64,000 bases of DNA from Streptomyces guryensis (lineage in GTDB: Bacteria > Actinomycetota > Actinomycetes > Streptomycetales > Streptomycetaceae): positions 186,001 to 250,000 of the forward strand of contig NZ_JAJSBI010000001.1 in assembly GCF_021261325.1 (NCBI RefSeq). The letters are read 5' to 3'. Below are positions 50,988-59,573 of this stretch, piece by piece (within the stretch, counting starts at the first letter, position 1; each line of letters opens with the position of its first letter). A model generated the notes under the pieces. The model worked only from the letters and a program-made list of their open reading frames with translations, was not told where the DNA came from and did no database searches. A program made the translations under genes and the position numbers.

Positions 50988-51164
50988 TTGATCACTGGAT
51001 TCGACTTCGTGAAGTCCAGCCACAGCAGTGGCAGCGACGAATGCGTCGAGGTCGCGCACAACATCGCCAGCACCGTGGCCGTACGCGACTCCAAAGCCCC
51101 CGACGGCCCGATACTCCGCCTCACCCCGAAAGCCTGGCAGGATTTCACCACCTCGTTGCGCTGA
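50988..51164 (+). CDS. Orphan DUF397 protein
   Basis: A 58-residue protein whose core FDFVKSSHSSGSDECVEVA, VRDSKAPDGPILRL and AWQDFTTSLR is a complete DUF397 domain. These small proteins usually follow an XRE-type regulator gene and are antagonists or partners of it, but no such gene is next to it here. The start TTG 50988 is uncertain; no ribosome site is visible, so the gene may be poorly expressed or decaying. Confidence 0.6.
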   Translation: MITGFDFVKSSHSSGSDECVEVAHNIASTVAVRDSKAPDGPILRLTPKAWQDFTTSLR

Positions 51165-51272
51165 CAGAATGTGACGAGAGGCACGTTGTTCCGTCCCGTA
51201 CGTCTGCCATCGCGCCCGCTGGGTAGGGCTGCGGTAACCCAAAAGGTCGCCGTACTCGACAAGGAGGCCCCC

Positions 51273-51509
51273 GTGGCCGCACCGGCTTACCCCCTCTCCA
51301 AACCCGTGGCGCAGCTGCCCGTCCAGCCCGAGCAGCCCGAGACGCACCTGTGCGTCTTCAGCGCGGAGGGCGCCTGCGCCGAGACCCCGCTGACCAGCGA
51401 ACCGCCGCTGCCCGAGGCCGAGCCCCTCACCAGCGAGCCGCCGCTCGCCGACGCCGCACCCCTGACCAGCGAGGCAGTGGCCCCCGTGCCGGACTCTCCG
51501 AGGCTCTAG
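51273..51509 (+). CDS. Small repeat protein directly before malQ
   Basis: A 78-residue protein. Its C-terminal half has three near-copies of PLTSEPPL(P/A)(E/D)A: ETPLTSEPPLPEA, EPLTSEPPLADA, APLTSEAVA. Two Cys are in HLCVFSAEGACAE. GTG 51273 has a perfect AAGGAGG 5 nt upstream, one of the best ribosome sites in the window. The stop TAG is followed at once by the malQ ATG (TAGATG), so translation is coupled. The family is not recognised. A role linked to MalQ or as a small processed peptide is only a guess. Confidence 0.7.
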   Translation: MAAPAYPLSKPVAQLPVQPEQPETHLCVFSAEGACAETPLTSEPPLPEAEPLTSEPPLADAAPLTSEAVAPVPDSPRL

Positions 51510-53597
51510 ATGACGGCGCAGGGGTCGGCCGACCCGCCCTCCGAGGATCTGTCCCGGCTCGCCGCACTGCACGGCGTCGCCACCTCCTACAGCCCTTCCC
51601 CGGACCGCACGGTCGCGGCCTCCGTCACCGCCGTCTCCCTCGCCCTGGCCGCCCTCGGCGTCGACACGGGCACCCCCGAGGCCACCCGTGCCGCGCTCGC
51701 CGCCCGCGAGCGGGAGCTCGGCGAGCGGCTGCTGCCGCCGACGGTGGTCGTGTGGAGCGGCGCCACCTCCTCCGCCCTCGCGGACCTCCCGGCCGGCACC
51801 CGGCTGCGCATCGAGACCGAGCAAGGTGAGACGCGGGCGTCCGTCGAGCAACTCCCGCCCGGCGTCCACCGGTTGACGGCCGACGCGCCTGACGGTCGTA
51901 CCGCCGAGGCCCACCTCGTCGTCGCCCCGCCCCGGCTGCCCACGCCCACCGCACGCTCGTACGGCCTGCTCGTCCAGCTCTACTCCCTGCTCTCCCGGCG
52001 CTCCTGGGGCATGGGCGACCTCGGTGACCTCACCGAACTCAGCGCCTGGGCCGGCCGTGCGCTCGGTGCGGGATTCGTCCAGGTCAACCCGCTGCACGCG
52101 GCGGTGCCCGGCGCCCCCACCGACCCCTCCCCGTACCGCCCCTCCTCCCGCCGCTTCCCCGACCCCGTGCACCTGCGCGTCGAGGACATTCCCGAGTACG
52201 CCCACGCCGAGGACCGGTCGCGGATCCGGGGGCTGCTGGGGCGCGCCGCCGAACTGCGCGAAGCGGTGCTGGAGAAGGGCGCGTTGATCGACCGGGACGC
52301 CGTGTGGGCGCTCAAGCGGGAGGCGCTGGAGCTGATCCGCGAGGTGGAGCTCGGGCCCGGCCGGCGCGCCGCGTACGTCGACTTCCTCGCCGAGCAGGGC
52401 GAGGCCCTGGAGGACCACGCCACCTGGTGCGCCCTCGCCGAGGTGCACGGCTCCGACCGGAGCCGCTGGCCCGCCGCCCTGCGCGACCCCCGTTCGCCCG
52501 AAACGGCCCGCGCCCGCCGGGAGTTGATGGACCGCGTCGACTTCCACTCCCGGCTGGCCTGGCTCACCGACGGCCAGCTCACCGAGGCCCAGCGCGCCGC
52601 GCGCGAGGCCGGGATGCCGGTGGGGATCGTGCACGACCTGGCCGTCGGGGTGCACCCCGACGGCGCCGACGCCTGGGCGCAGCAGGAGTACTTCGCCGCC
52701 GGGATGTCGGTGGGCGCCCCGCCGGACGCCTTCAACGCGCGCGGCCAGGACTGGGGTCTGCCGCCCTGGAGACCGGACCGGCTCGCCGAGTCCGGCTACG
52801 CGCCGTACCGCAGCCTGCTGAAGGCCCTGTTCCGCTACGCCGGCGCCCTGCGCATCGACCACGTCATGGGCCTTTTCCGCCTCTGGTGGGTGCCGCAGGG
52901 CCACCCGCCCACGGAGGGCACCTACGTCCGCTACGACGCCGAGGCCATGCTCGCGATCCTCGTGCTGGAGGCCTCGCGCGCCGGCGCGGTCGTCATCGGC
53001 GAGGACCTGGGCACGGTCGAGCCGGGGGTGCGGGAGACCCTGCGCGAGCGCGGGGTGCTCGGCACCTCGGTGCTCTGGTTCGAGCGGGACTGGGAGGGCG
53101 ACGGACAGCCGTTGCCGCCCGAGGCCTGGCGCGCCGACTGCCTGGCCACCGCCACCACCCACGACCTGCCGCCCACCGCCGCCCGCCTCACCGGTGAGCA
53201 CGTCGAACTCCGCGACCGTCTGGGCCTGTTGACGCGCCCGCTGGAGGAGGAGCGCGCGGAGGCGGCGAACGACACGGGGGAGTGGCTGGGGCTGCTCGCC
53301 CGCCTCGGCCTGCTGCACGGCACCGGCGGCGCGCGCGGCGGGTCGGAGGAGGAGGCCGAGATCCAGGCCGTCCACCGCTTCCTGCTGCGCACCCCGTCCC
53401 GCATGATCGGCATCTGGCTCCCCGACACGGTGGGCGACCGCCGCCCCCAGAACCTTCCCGGCACCTGGGACCAGTACCCGAACTGGCGACTGCCGATCGC
53501 CGACGCGGCGGGCCGCCCGGTGACGCTGGAGGAGCTGGCCGGGTCGCCGCGGCTGCATGCGCTGATCGACGTACTGCGGACCGTACGGCCGGGGTGA
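51510..53597 (+). CDS. malQ: 4-alpha-glucanotransferase (amylomaltase, GH77)
   Basis: A 695-residue enzyme. The N-terminal extension of about 150 residues (actinobacterial type) is followed by the GH77 barrel: SWGMGDLGDL, QVNPLHAAVPGAPTDPSPY, nucleophile Asp in RIDHVMGLFRLWW, acid/base Glu in VVIGEDLGTV and Asp in TTHDLPPTAA. It transfers glucan chains between maltodextrins in glycogen/maltose metabolism. It starts directly at the preceding stop codon and has no ribosome site of its own. Length matches streptomycete MalQ. Confidence 0.93.
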   Translation: MTAQGSADPPSEDLSRLAALHGVATSYSPSPDRTVAASVTAVSLALAALGVDTGTPEATRAALAARERELGERLLPPTVVVWSGATSSALADLPAGTRLRIETEQGETRASVEQLPPGVHRLTADAPDGRTAEAHLVVAPPRLPTPTARSYGLLVQLYSLLSRRSWGMGDLGDLTELSAWAGRALGAGFVQVNPLHAAVPGAPTDPSPYRPSSRRFPDPVHLRVEDIPEYAHAEDRSRIRGLLGRAAELREAVLEKGALIDRDAVWALKREALELIREVELGPGRRAAYVDFLAEQGEALEDHATWCALAEVHGSDRSRWPAALRDPRSPETARARRELMDRVDFHSRLAWLTDGQLTEAQRAAREAGMPVGIVHDLAVGVHPDGADAWAQQEYFAAGMSVGAPPDAFNARGQDWGLPPWRPDRLAESGYAPYRSLLKALFRYAGALRIDHVMGLFRLWWVPQGHPPTEGTYVRYDAEAMLAILVLEASRAGAVVIGEDLGTVEPGVRETLRERGVLGTSVLWFERDWEGDGQPLPPEAWRADCLATATTHDLPPTAARLTGEHVELRDRLGLLTRPLEEERAEAANDTGEWLGLLARLGLLHGTGGARGGSEEEAEIQAVHRFLLRTPSRMIGIWLPDTVGDRRPQNLPGTWDQYPNWRLPIADAAGRPVTLEELAGSPRLHALIDVLRTVRPG

Positions 53598-53668
53598 GGA
53601 GGGGGGCCGGTCCCGTAGGGCACCCCCCGAACGAGCGGCCCCAATCGTCGTTCGATATTTTTGACAAC

Positions 53669-53920
53669 GTGGACAAGAAGAACGCCCTGCGCGCCGGCGC
53701 CCTGGCCGCCGGTACGACGCTGATGATGCTGCTCATGTCGTCCCCCGCCTTCGCGAACATCCGCGACGACGGCGACGACCCCGGCAAGGGCCTGAGCGTC
53801 GGCGAGACGCTGGGCCTCTACGTCCTGGCCCCGCTGGCCCTGTTCGCGATCATCGCGGGCCTGGTGATGGTGCTGGACAAGTCCAAGGACCGTCAGCCGA
53901 AGGCCAAGGCGAAGGCCTGA
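53669..53920 (+). CDS. Small exported or two-span membrane protein
   Basis: An 83-residue protein with a signal-like N-terminus (LRAGALAAGTTLMMLLMSSP, AFA cleavage), a short acidic loop (NIRDDGDDPGKG), a second helix (LYVLAPLALFAIIAGLVMVL) and a Lys-rich tail. GTG 53669 lacks a ribosome site. A -10-like GATATT lies about 10 nt upstream, so a leaderless or near-leaderless message is likely. Family unknown. It ends before a very strong terminator. Confidence 0.7.
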   Translation: MDKKNALRAGALAAGTTLMMLLMSSPAFANIRDDGDDPGKGLSVGETLGLYVLAPLALFAIIAGLVMVLDKSKDRQPKAKAKA

Positions 53921-53947
53921 CCTCCGACTGACCCCACACGCCTTCGA

Positions 53948-53986
53948 GGGCACCGGTCCCGCCGTATCCGGGCGGGACCGGTGCCC
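53948..53986 (+). terminator. Very strong hairpin, 16-bp perfect stem
   Basis: Positions 53948-53963 pair perfectly with 53971-53986 around a 7-nt loop, 27 nt after the small membrane-protein stop and 56 nt before the end of the convergent TetR gene. It probably terminates both strands. Confidence 0.85.
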
Positions 53987-54042
53987 TCTGCATGTCTTTG
54001 GAAGGCTCCGCCCCGGGGGACTCGGCTTCTGGGCACCCGGTC

Positions 54043-54642
54043 TCAGGGGCTCGGCGCCGTCAGGTACCGCTGCAGCGTCGGGGCCAGCCATGCCGCGATC
54101 TCCTCGCGGCTGAGCGCCACGGCCGGCGGGAACCGCAGGACGTAGCGGGTGAGCGCCAGCCCGAGCAGCTGCGCCGCGCCGAGCGCGGCCCGCGCGGGGG
54201 CCTGTTCGGGATCCGGGCACACCGCGTGGGCGACCGGTATCAGCTGGTTCCGGAAGATCTCCTGCATCCGCTCGGCCCCGGCCGGGTTCGTCACCCCGAC
54301 CCGGAGCAGGGCCGTCAGCACCTCGTTCTCCTCCCACGTGCCGAGGAAGTGCGCCACCAGTGCCCGGCCGACCTCGTCCCGCGGCAGCGCGGCCACGTCC
54401 GGCATCTTCAGGTCGATGGAGACCGCCGCTGCGAACAGGCCCTCCTTGTTGCCGTAGTAGCGCATCACCATCGAGGGGTCGATGTCCGCGTCCCGGGCGA
54501 TGGCGCGGATCGTGGCCCGCTCGTAGCCATCGGCCGCGAAACGTATGCGGGCCGCGGTCAGGATGGCGCCACGGGTCCTCTCCGAGCGGCGGCGGGTGCC
54601 GCCCGAACCGGAATCCGTGCTGCCGCTGTCACTGGCTCTCAC
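54043..54642 (-). CDS. TetR-family repressor
   Basis: A 199-residue protein with HTH (RTRGAILTAARIRFAADGY, ATIRAIARDADIDPSMVMRY, FAAAVSIDL) and a TetR_C ligand domain ending ALSREEIAAWLAPTLQRYL. GTG 54642 is chosen for the fit of the HTH spacing; the minus-strand frame continues far upstream without a start of better context. Divergent from the FAD monooxygenase gene with repeated GTTGGC/GCCAAC sites between, so it should control that enzyme. Confidence 0.85.
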   Translation of the reverse strand: MRASDSGSTDSGSGGTRRRSERTRGAILTAARIRFAADGYERATIRAIARDADIDPSMVMRYYGNKEGLFAAAVSIDLKMPDVAALPRDEVGRALVAHFLGTWEENEVLTALLRVGVTNPAGAERMQEIFRNQLIPVAHAVCPDPEQAPARAALGAAQLLGLALTRYVLRFPPAVALSREEIAAWLAPTLQRYLTAPSP

Positions 54643-54658
54643 ATCAACAAGCGTAGGC

Positions 54659-54746
54659 CGACAGTTGTAGGCCAACAAGTGTTGACTCCCTTGCCTCGGC
54701 GCCCTAGTCTCGTCAACGAGCGTTGGCAAACAAACGTTGGCAACCG
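54659..54746. promoter_or_regulatory. Operator region with GTTGGC/GCCAAC repeats
   Basis: CGTTGGCAA occurs twice in direct orientation (54721-54729 and 54735-54743) and its complement appears as GGCCAACAA near 54670 and as a related GTTGACT near 54681. This is a likely array of TetR binding sites in the 114-nt divergent region. Confidence 0.5.
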
Positions 54747-54756
54747 GGAGGTCATC

Positions 54757-56193
54757 ATGAAGACTCAGCACTCCGTGATCGTCGTCGGCTCGGGTCCCGC
54801 CGGTCTCCTGCTGGCCGGCGACCTGGCCACCGCCGGTGTCCCGGTCGCCCTCCTCGAAAAGCGCCCGCAAAGGATCAGCAACCTGTCCCGCGCCTTCGTG
54901 CTGCACGCCCGCACCCTGGAGCAGCTGGACGCCCGCGGTCTCGCCGACGGCCTGGAGTCCGTCGGCCGCCCCCTCGACAGCCTCCGCCTCTTCGGCCGCC
55001 TCACCATCGAACTCGGCACCCTCCGCTCCCGCTTCAACCACCTCCTCGTCATCCCGCAGTACGAGGTGGAGAAGGCCCTGCAGCGGCGCGCCGCCGAGGC
55101 CGGCGTGGACTTCCGGTACGAGACCGAGCTGACCGGGCTCGCCCAGGACGCGGACGGCGTGACGGCCGAGGTCCGCGGACCCGGCGGGACGGCCGGCAGC
55201 CTGCGGGCCGCGTACGTCGTCGGCGCCGACGGCATGCGCAGCGCCGTGCGGGACGCGATCGGGCTCCCCTTCCCCGGCCGCTCCGCGATCCGTTCCGTCG
55301 TCCTCGCGGACGTACGCCTCGCCGAGGAGCCCGAGAACCTGCTGACCGTCAACGCGGTCGGCGACGCCTTCGCCTTCCTCGCGCCCTTCGGCGACGGCTA
55401 CTACCGCGTGATCGCCTGGAACCGCGCCCGCGACGTCCCCGACGGCGAGCCCCTCGACCTCGACGAGGTCAAGGAGGTCACCCGGCTCGCCCTCGGCCGC
55501 GACTTCGGCATGTACGACGCCCGCTGGATGTCCCGCTTCCACAGCGACGAGCGCCAGGCCCCCGCCTACCGGGTGGGCCGCGTCTTCCTCGCCGGGGACG
55601 CCGCGCACGTCCACACCCCGGCCGGCGGCCAGGGCATGAACACCGGCCTGCAGGACGCGGCCAACCTGAGCTGGAAGCTGGCCGCCGTCGTCCAGGGCCA
55701 CGCGGAGGCGGCCCTCCTCGACAGCTACCAGGCCGAGCGCCACCCGGTCGGCAGGGCCGTGCTGCGCAGCAGCGGCGGCATCGTCCGCCTCGCGATGGCC
55801 AAGCGCCCCTGGGAACTGGCGCTGCGGGCCGCACTCACCACCTTCCTCGACACCGTGGGCCCGGCCCGACGCAAGGCGGTCGGCCAGATCACCGGCATCG
55901 GCTACCGCTACCCGGCCCCCCGCGGCGCCCACCGCCTCACCGGCACCCGCGTCCCCGACCTCGCCCTGGAGGGCGGCCGCCTCTACGAGTCCCTGCGCGG
56001 CGGCAGGTTCGTACTGATCACCCCGGAGGCATGCGAGGGCCAGGGCACCCGCAAGGACCGGCTGGCCGTGGAGCACTGGGCGGGCGACCGGCGTACCACC
56101 GTCCTCGTCCGCCCCGACGGGTACGTGGCGTGGGCGGCGGACTCGGCGGACGCGACGCGGATCGAGGACGCGCTGACCCGGCACGTGGGGTAG
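54757..56193 (+). CDS. FAD-dependent aromatic monooxygenase (class A)
   Basis: A 478-residue enzyme of the PheA/TfdB group: FAD motif SVIVVGSGPAGLLLAGDLA, DG motif YVVGADGMRSAVRDAIG, and GD motif VFLAGDAAHVHTPAGGQGMN. It hydroxylates an aromatic or polyketide-like substrate with NAD(P)H and O2; often a resistance or tailoring enzyme. ATG 54757 has GGGAGG 5 nt upstream. Divergent TetR gene. No biosynthetic genes flank it, so a detoxification role is the simplest reading. Confidence 0.9.
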   Translation: MKTQHSVIVVGSGPAGLLLAGDLATAGVPVALLEKRPQRISNLSRAFVLHARTLEQLDARGLADGLESVGRPLDSLRLFGRLTIELGTLRSRFNHLLVIPQYEVEKALQRRAAEAGVDFRYETELTGLAQDADGVTAEVRGPGGTAGSLRAAYVVGADGMRSAVRDAIGLPFPGRSAIRSVVLADVRLAEEPENLLTVNAVGDAFAFLAPFGDGYYRVIAWNRARDVPDGEPLDLDEVKEVTRLALGRDFGMYDARWMSRFHSDERQAPAYRVGRVFLAGDAAHVHTPAGGQGMNTGLQDAANLSWKLAAVVQGHAEAALLDSYQAERHPVGRAVLRSSGGIVRLAMAKRPWELALRAALTTFLDTVGPARRKAVGQITGIGYRYPAPRGAHRLTGTRVPDLALEGGRLYESLRGGRFVLITPEACEGQGTRKDRLAVEHWAGDRRTTVLVRPDGYVAWAADSADATRIEDALTRHVG

Positions 56194-56229
56194 CGCGCGG
56201 TTGCGTGGGTCGGCGCCATGCCGTGGGGG

Positions 56230-56739
56230 CTAGTGCCCCACCTCCTGTGTCCCCGTCAGCAACTCCCTGAGCAGGCCGGCCAGTTGGCCGGCCTGTTCGT
56301 CGTCCATGGTGGACAGGGCCTCCGTCTGGACGGCCAGCCCCGCGCCGACCGCCTGGTCGATGACCGCCAACCCCTTCTCCGTGAGCGTCACCTGGAGGGC
56401 CCGGCGGTCGTGCGGGTCGGGGGAGCGGCGCAGCAGACCGGCGCGTTCCAGTTTGTCGAGGCGGCCGGTCATGCCACCCGTGGTGAGCATCAGGGTCGCC
56501 GAGAGCTGCCGCGGCGAGAGGGTGTACGGCTCTCCGGAGCGGCGCAGGGTCGCCAGCACGTCGAACTCGCCGCGTGAGATGCCGTGGGGGGCGTACGCCT
56601 TCTCCATGCGGTCGCCCATGGTGCGGGAGAGGCGGTAGATCCGCCCGAAGACCTCCATCGCCCTGGTGTCGAGGTCCGGCCGGACCTCCGCCCACTGCTC
56701 GACGATCGCGTCGACGGCGTCCTTGCGCTGTGCACTCAT
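56230..56739 (-). CDS. MarR-family regulator
   Basis: A 169-residue winged-helix protein: ISRGEFDVLATLRRSGEPYT, LSPRQLSATLMLTTGGMTGR, LDKLERAGLLRRSPDPHDRR. ATG 56739. Its upstream region holds a 48-bp palindrome with divergent promoters toward the MFS gene. It probably represses itself and the MFS/EamA exporters until a toxic compound binds. Confidence 0.9.
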   Translation of the reverse strand: MSAQRKDAVDAIVEQWAEVRPDLDTRAMEVFGRIYRLSRTMGDRMEKAYAPHGISRGEFDVLATLRRSGEPYTLSPRQLSATLMLTTGGMTGRLDKLERAGLLRRSPDPHDRRALQVTLTEKGLAVIDQAVGAGLAVQTEALSTMDDEQAGQLAGLLRELLTGTQEVGH

Positions 56740-56779
56740 GTCCCGAGTATCCGCATGCGCAGAGTCACTGGCAAGAAAG

Positions 56780-56827
56780 TAGCTTGACGAAAAGTTGCTT
56801 AGCGCTAAGCTAATTATCGTCAAGCTA
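56780..56827. promoter_or_regulatory. 48-bp palindromic MarR operator with divergent promoters
   Basis: Outer arms TAGCTTGACGA (56780-56790) and TCGTCAAGCTA (56817-56827) and the inner palindrome GCTTAGCGCTAAGC (56797-56810) share one centre. On each strand TTGACG (-35) is followed after 16 nt by TAAGCT or TAAGCA (-10). The repressor would therefore block both promoters symmetrically. Confidence 0.75.
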
Positions 56828-56889
56828 ATCACCGCCAAGCTGACTTCCGCTCGTCCCGAGCCGCCGCATCCCACTCCGAGAGGTCGACC

Positions 56890-58179
56890 GTGCAGAAACC
56901 GGACCGCATACCCGGCCAGTGGGCCCTGCCCGTCGCCGCCGCCGTCAACGGCATCGGCACGGGCATGTACGTACCCTTCACGCTGGTCTTCTTCCACTAC
57001 GTCACCGGCCTCTCCTTCACCACCGTCGGGCTGGTGCTCACCGTGACCGGGCTCGTCGGTATCGCCGCCCTGCCGCTGGCGGGCGCGGCCGTCGACCGGT
57101 TCGGCGCGCGGCGCGTGCAGCTCGCGCTGTACGGGGTGCGTGCCGCCGGCTTCGCCGTCTACCCCTTCGCCGACACCCTCGCCGCCTTCGCCGCGGTCGC
57201 CCTGGTCACCGCCGCGGCCGACCGCGCCTTTCCCGCCGTGCAGTCCTCGCTCCTCGGCGAGGTGGCGCGGGGTGCCGGGCGGGACCGGCTGCAGGCCGCC
57301 ACCCGGGCACTGCAGAACGGCGGCAACGGCGCCGGCGCGCTGCTGGCCACCCTGGTCATCGCCTTCGCCGGCCCCACCGGTTACACCTACGCGGCCTGGG
57401 GCAACGCCCTGTCCTTCGGCCTCGCCGCGCTGCTGCTGCGGCCGCTCAGGCCGTTGCCCGCCGCCGACGGTACGGCGGCTCCGCGGGCCGGGGCCGGCTA
57501 CCGGCTCGTGCTGGCCGACCGGCCCTTCCTGGTCGTCGCCGGCGCCAACTTCCTGAACGCACTGAGCTATTCGGCCCTGTCCGTGCTCTTCCCGCTGTTC
57601 ATCCTGGAGTGGCTGCACGGGCTCGCGGTGCTCACCGGTGCCGCCTTCACGATCAACACCGTGCTGTGTGCGGTGGCCGGGGTGTTCGTCGGCGGGCGGG
57701 TGCGCAGGGCCGGTGCCCGGCGCACCCGGGCGGCGGCGCTGGGCGGGAGCCTGTTCGCGGTGGCGTTCCTCGGGCAGATCGTGCTGGGCACCCTGCGGCC
57801 GCACTCCGGCCCGGTGCTGGGTGCGGCTCTGGTCGCCGTGGTCCTCGTCTACACGCTCGGCGAGCTGATCCACAGCCCCGCCGCCGAGGTCCTCGCCGTG
57901 ACTGCGGCACCCGAGGCGGTGCGCGGCCGGTACCTGGCGGCCTACCAGATGTCCTGGTCCCTGGCGAAGGCGCTGGCGCCGTCTCTGTTCACCGCACTGC
58001 TCGCGGTGGACGGCCGGGCACCGTGGGCGGTCCTCGTCCTCACCTCGGCACTGGCCGCCGCCCTGCTGATCCGCACGGAACGCCACCTGCCGCCCGACGC
58101 GGTACGCCCGGCCGCCGAGAGGGTCGTACGCGAGGCCGCCCCACTCACCTCCCGCCACCCCGAAGGAACCCGGTCATGA
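56890..58179 (+). CDS. MFS transporter
   Basis: A 429-residue protein with about 12 membrane helices; motif A-like GAAVDRFGARRVQLALYG lies between helices 2 and 3, and a long basic loop separates the halves (RRAGARRTRAA). It is probably a drug or metabolite exporter of the DHA1 type. GTG 56890 has GAGAGG about 6 nt upstream. Divergent MarR gene and palindrome upstream; the 3' end overlaps the EamA gene by 4 nt (ATGA). Confidence 0.87.
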   Translation: MQKPDRIPGQWALPVAAAVNGIGTGMYVPFTLVFFHYVTGLSFTTVGLVLTVTGLVGIAALPLAGAAVDRFGARRVQLALYGVRAAGFAVYPFADTLAAFAAVALVTAAADRAFPAVQSSLLGEVARGAGRDRLQAATRALQNGGNGAGALLATLVIAFAGPTGYTYAAWGNALSFGLAALLLRPLRPLPAADGTAAPRAGAGYRLVLADRPFLVVAGANFLNALSYSALSVLFPLFILEWLHGLAVLTGAAFTINTVLCAVAGVFVGGRVRRAGARRTRAAALGGSLFAVAFLGQIVLGTLRPHSGPVLGAALVAVVLVYTLGELIHSPAAEVLAVTAAPEAVRGRYLAAYQMSWSLAKALAPSLFTALLAVDGRAPWAVLVLTSALAAALLIRTERHLPPDAVRPAAERVVREAAPLTSRHPEGTRS

Positions 58180-59102
58180 AACGGACCGCGACCGTTCTGC
58201 TCACCGCCCTCGCCCCCGTCTCCTGGGGCACCACCTACGCCGTCACCACCCAGTTCCTTCCGGCCGGCCGGCCCCTGTTCACCGCTCTGGCCCGAGCTCT
58301 GCCCGCCGGTCTTCTCCTGCTGGCCGTCGCGCGGGTGCTGCCGCGCGGCGCCTGGTGGTGGAAGTCGGTGGTGCTCGGTGTGCTGAACATCGGCGCCTTC
58401 TTCCCGTTGCTGTTCCTGTCCGCGTACCGGCTGCCCGGCGGCATGGCGGCCGTCGTCGGCTCGGTCGGGCCGCTGGTCGTCGTCGGGCTGTCGGCGCTGC
58501 TGCTGGGGCAGCGGCCTACGGGGCGGGCGCTGCTCGGCGGCGTCGTGGCGGTGTTCGGCGTCGGTCTCGTCGTACTGAAGGCGGCCGGGGCGCTCGACCC
58601 CGTCGGTGTCCTGGCCGCCCTCGCTTCGGCCGCGTCGATGTCCACCGGCACGGTGCTGACCAAGAAGTGGGGACGCCCGGACGGTGTGGGGCCGCTCGCC
58701 CTCACCGGCTGGCAGCTGACGGCCGGCGGGCTGCTCATCGCCCCGCTCGCCCTCCTCGTCGAGGGCGCCCCGCCCGCCCTGGACGCCCGCGCGCTCGGCG
58801 GCTACCTCTACCTCGCGCTGGCCAACACGGCCGTCGCCTACTGGCTCTGGTTCCGTGGCATCGGCCGCCTCACCGCCACCCAGGTCACCTTCCTCGGCCC
58901 GCTCTCCCCGCTCACCGCCGCGGCGGTCGGCTGGGCGGCCCTCGGCCAGGCGCTCACCCCGGTCCAGCTCGCGGGCATGGCGCTGGCGTTCGGTGCGACG
59001 GTGGCCGGGCAGGCGGGAAAGCCCGCTCGCGCTCAATCATTCAGTTCTGCTGAAGTGAATCGTCGAAAAGATTCGATGGACCTGACAGGTGTGCCGCTGT
59101 GA
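58176..59102 (+). CDS. EamA/DMT-family transporter
   Basis: A 308-residue protein with ten helices and two EamA repeats (first LAPVSWGTTYAVTTQF, second SMSTGTVLTKKWGRP). It exports small metabolites. The C-terminus has an unusual 25-residue hydrophilic tail (SFSSAEVNRRKDSMDLTGVP). ATG 58176 is inside the MFS stop, so the MarR-controlled unit encodes two exporters. Followed with a 4-nt frame overlap by a truncated EamA gene. Confidence 0.87.
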   Translation: MKRTATVLLTALAPVSWGTTYAVTTQFLPAGRPLFTALARALPAGLLLLAVARVLPRGAWWWKSVVLGVLNIGAFFPLLFLSAYRLPGGMAAVVGSVGPLVVVGLSALLLGQRPTGRALLGGVVAVFGVGLVVLKAAGALDPVGVLAALASAASMSTGTVLTKKWGRPDGVGPLALTGWQLTAGGLLIAPLALLVEGAPPALDARALGGYLYLALANTAVAYWLWFRGIGRLTATQVTFLGPLSPLTAAAVGWAALGQALTPVQLAGMALAFGATVAGQAGKPARAQSFSSAEVNRRKDSMDLTGVPL

Positions 59103-59143
59103 CGGTGGATCCACCGAGATCACCCGTCACCGAAAGGACCTCC

Positions 59144-59458
59144 GTGGCCGTCGCCCTCGACCGGACCGCCCCCACCCGCACCACCCCCACCACCCACTCC
59201 CTCCGCGGACTCGCCCTCGCCGCCCTCGCCACCGTCGTCTGGTCCGGCGGCTTCGTCACCTCCCGGGCCCTGCACGACAGCGTGCCGCCGGTGCAGCAGG
59301 CGTTCTGGCGATGGGTGGCCGCGCTGCTGGCCGTGGCACACGTGGTGGCGGCCGTACGGAAAGGGGCCGGGGAGGGCGCGGCCGTGGGGCGGGTGCTGGG
59401 GGTGTTGCGGGAGGTCGCGGTGGAGCTTTCCGACAGGGCGCGGGCCGCCACGGGCTGA
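59144..59458 (+). pseudogene. Truncated EamA-family gene
   Basis: The frame starts at GTG 59144 with GAAAGGA 6 nt upstream and gives a normal EamA start (LRGLALAALATVVWSGGFVT, SVPPVQQAFWRWVAALLAV) for about two helices. It then switches to an unrelated charged helix (AVRKGAGEGAAVGRVLGVLR) and stops at 104 residues instead of about 300. A deletion has removed the rest. Translated product would be non-functional as a transporter. Confidence 0.65.
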
Positions 59459-59573
59459 CGTGGTCCGTGACCGGAGGGCGCCCCTCCGGCCTCCGTGTCG
59501 CGATAGCGTCACATCGTTCCCGTGTGACGCAACGACCGGGCTCGATGCCCTTGCCGGACTCCCGGAGGTCCCC

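Noticed and set aside
54043..58179. Secondary-metabolite gene cluster around the FAD monooxygenase and transporters
   Set aside because: No polyketide, peptide, terpene or RiPP core enzyme is present; the genes are regulator-enzyme and regulator-exporter pairs.
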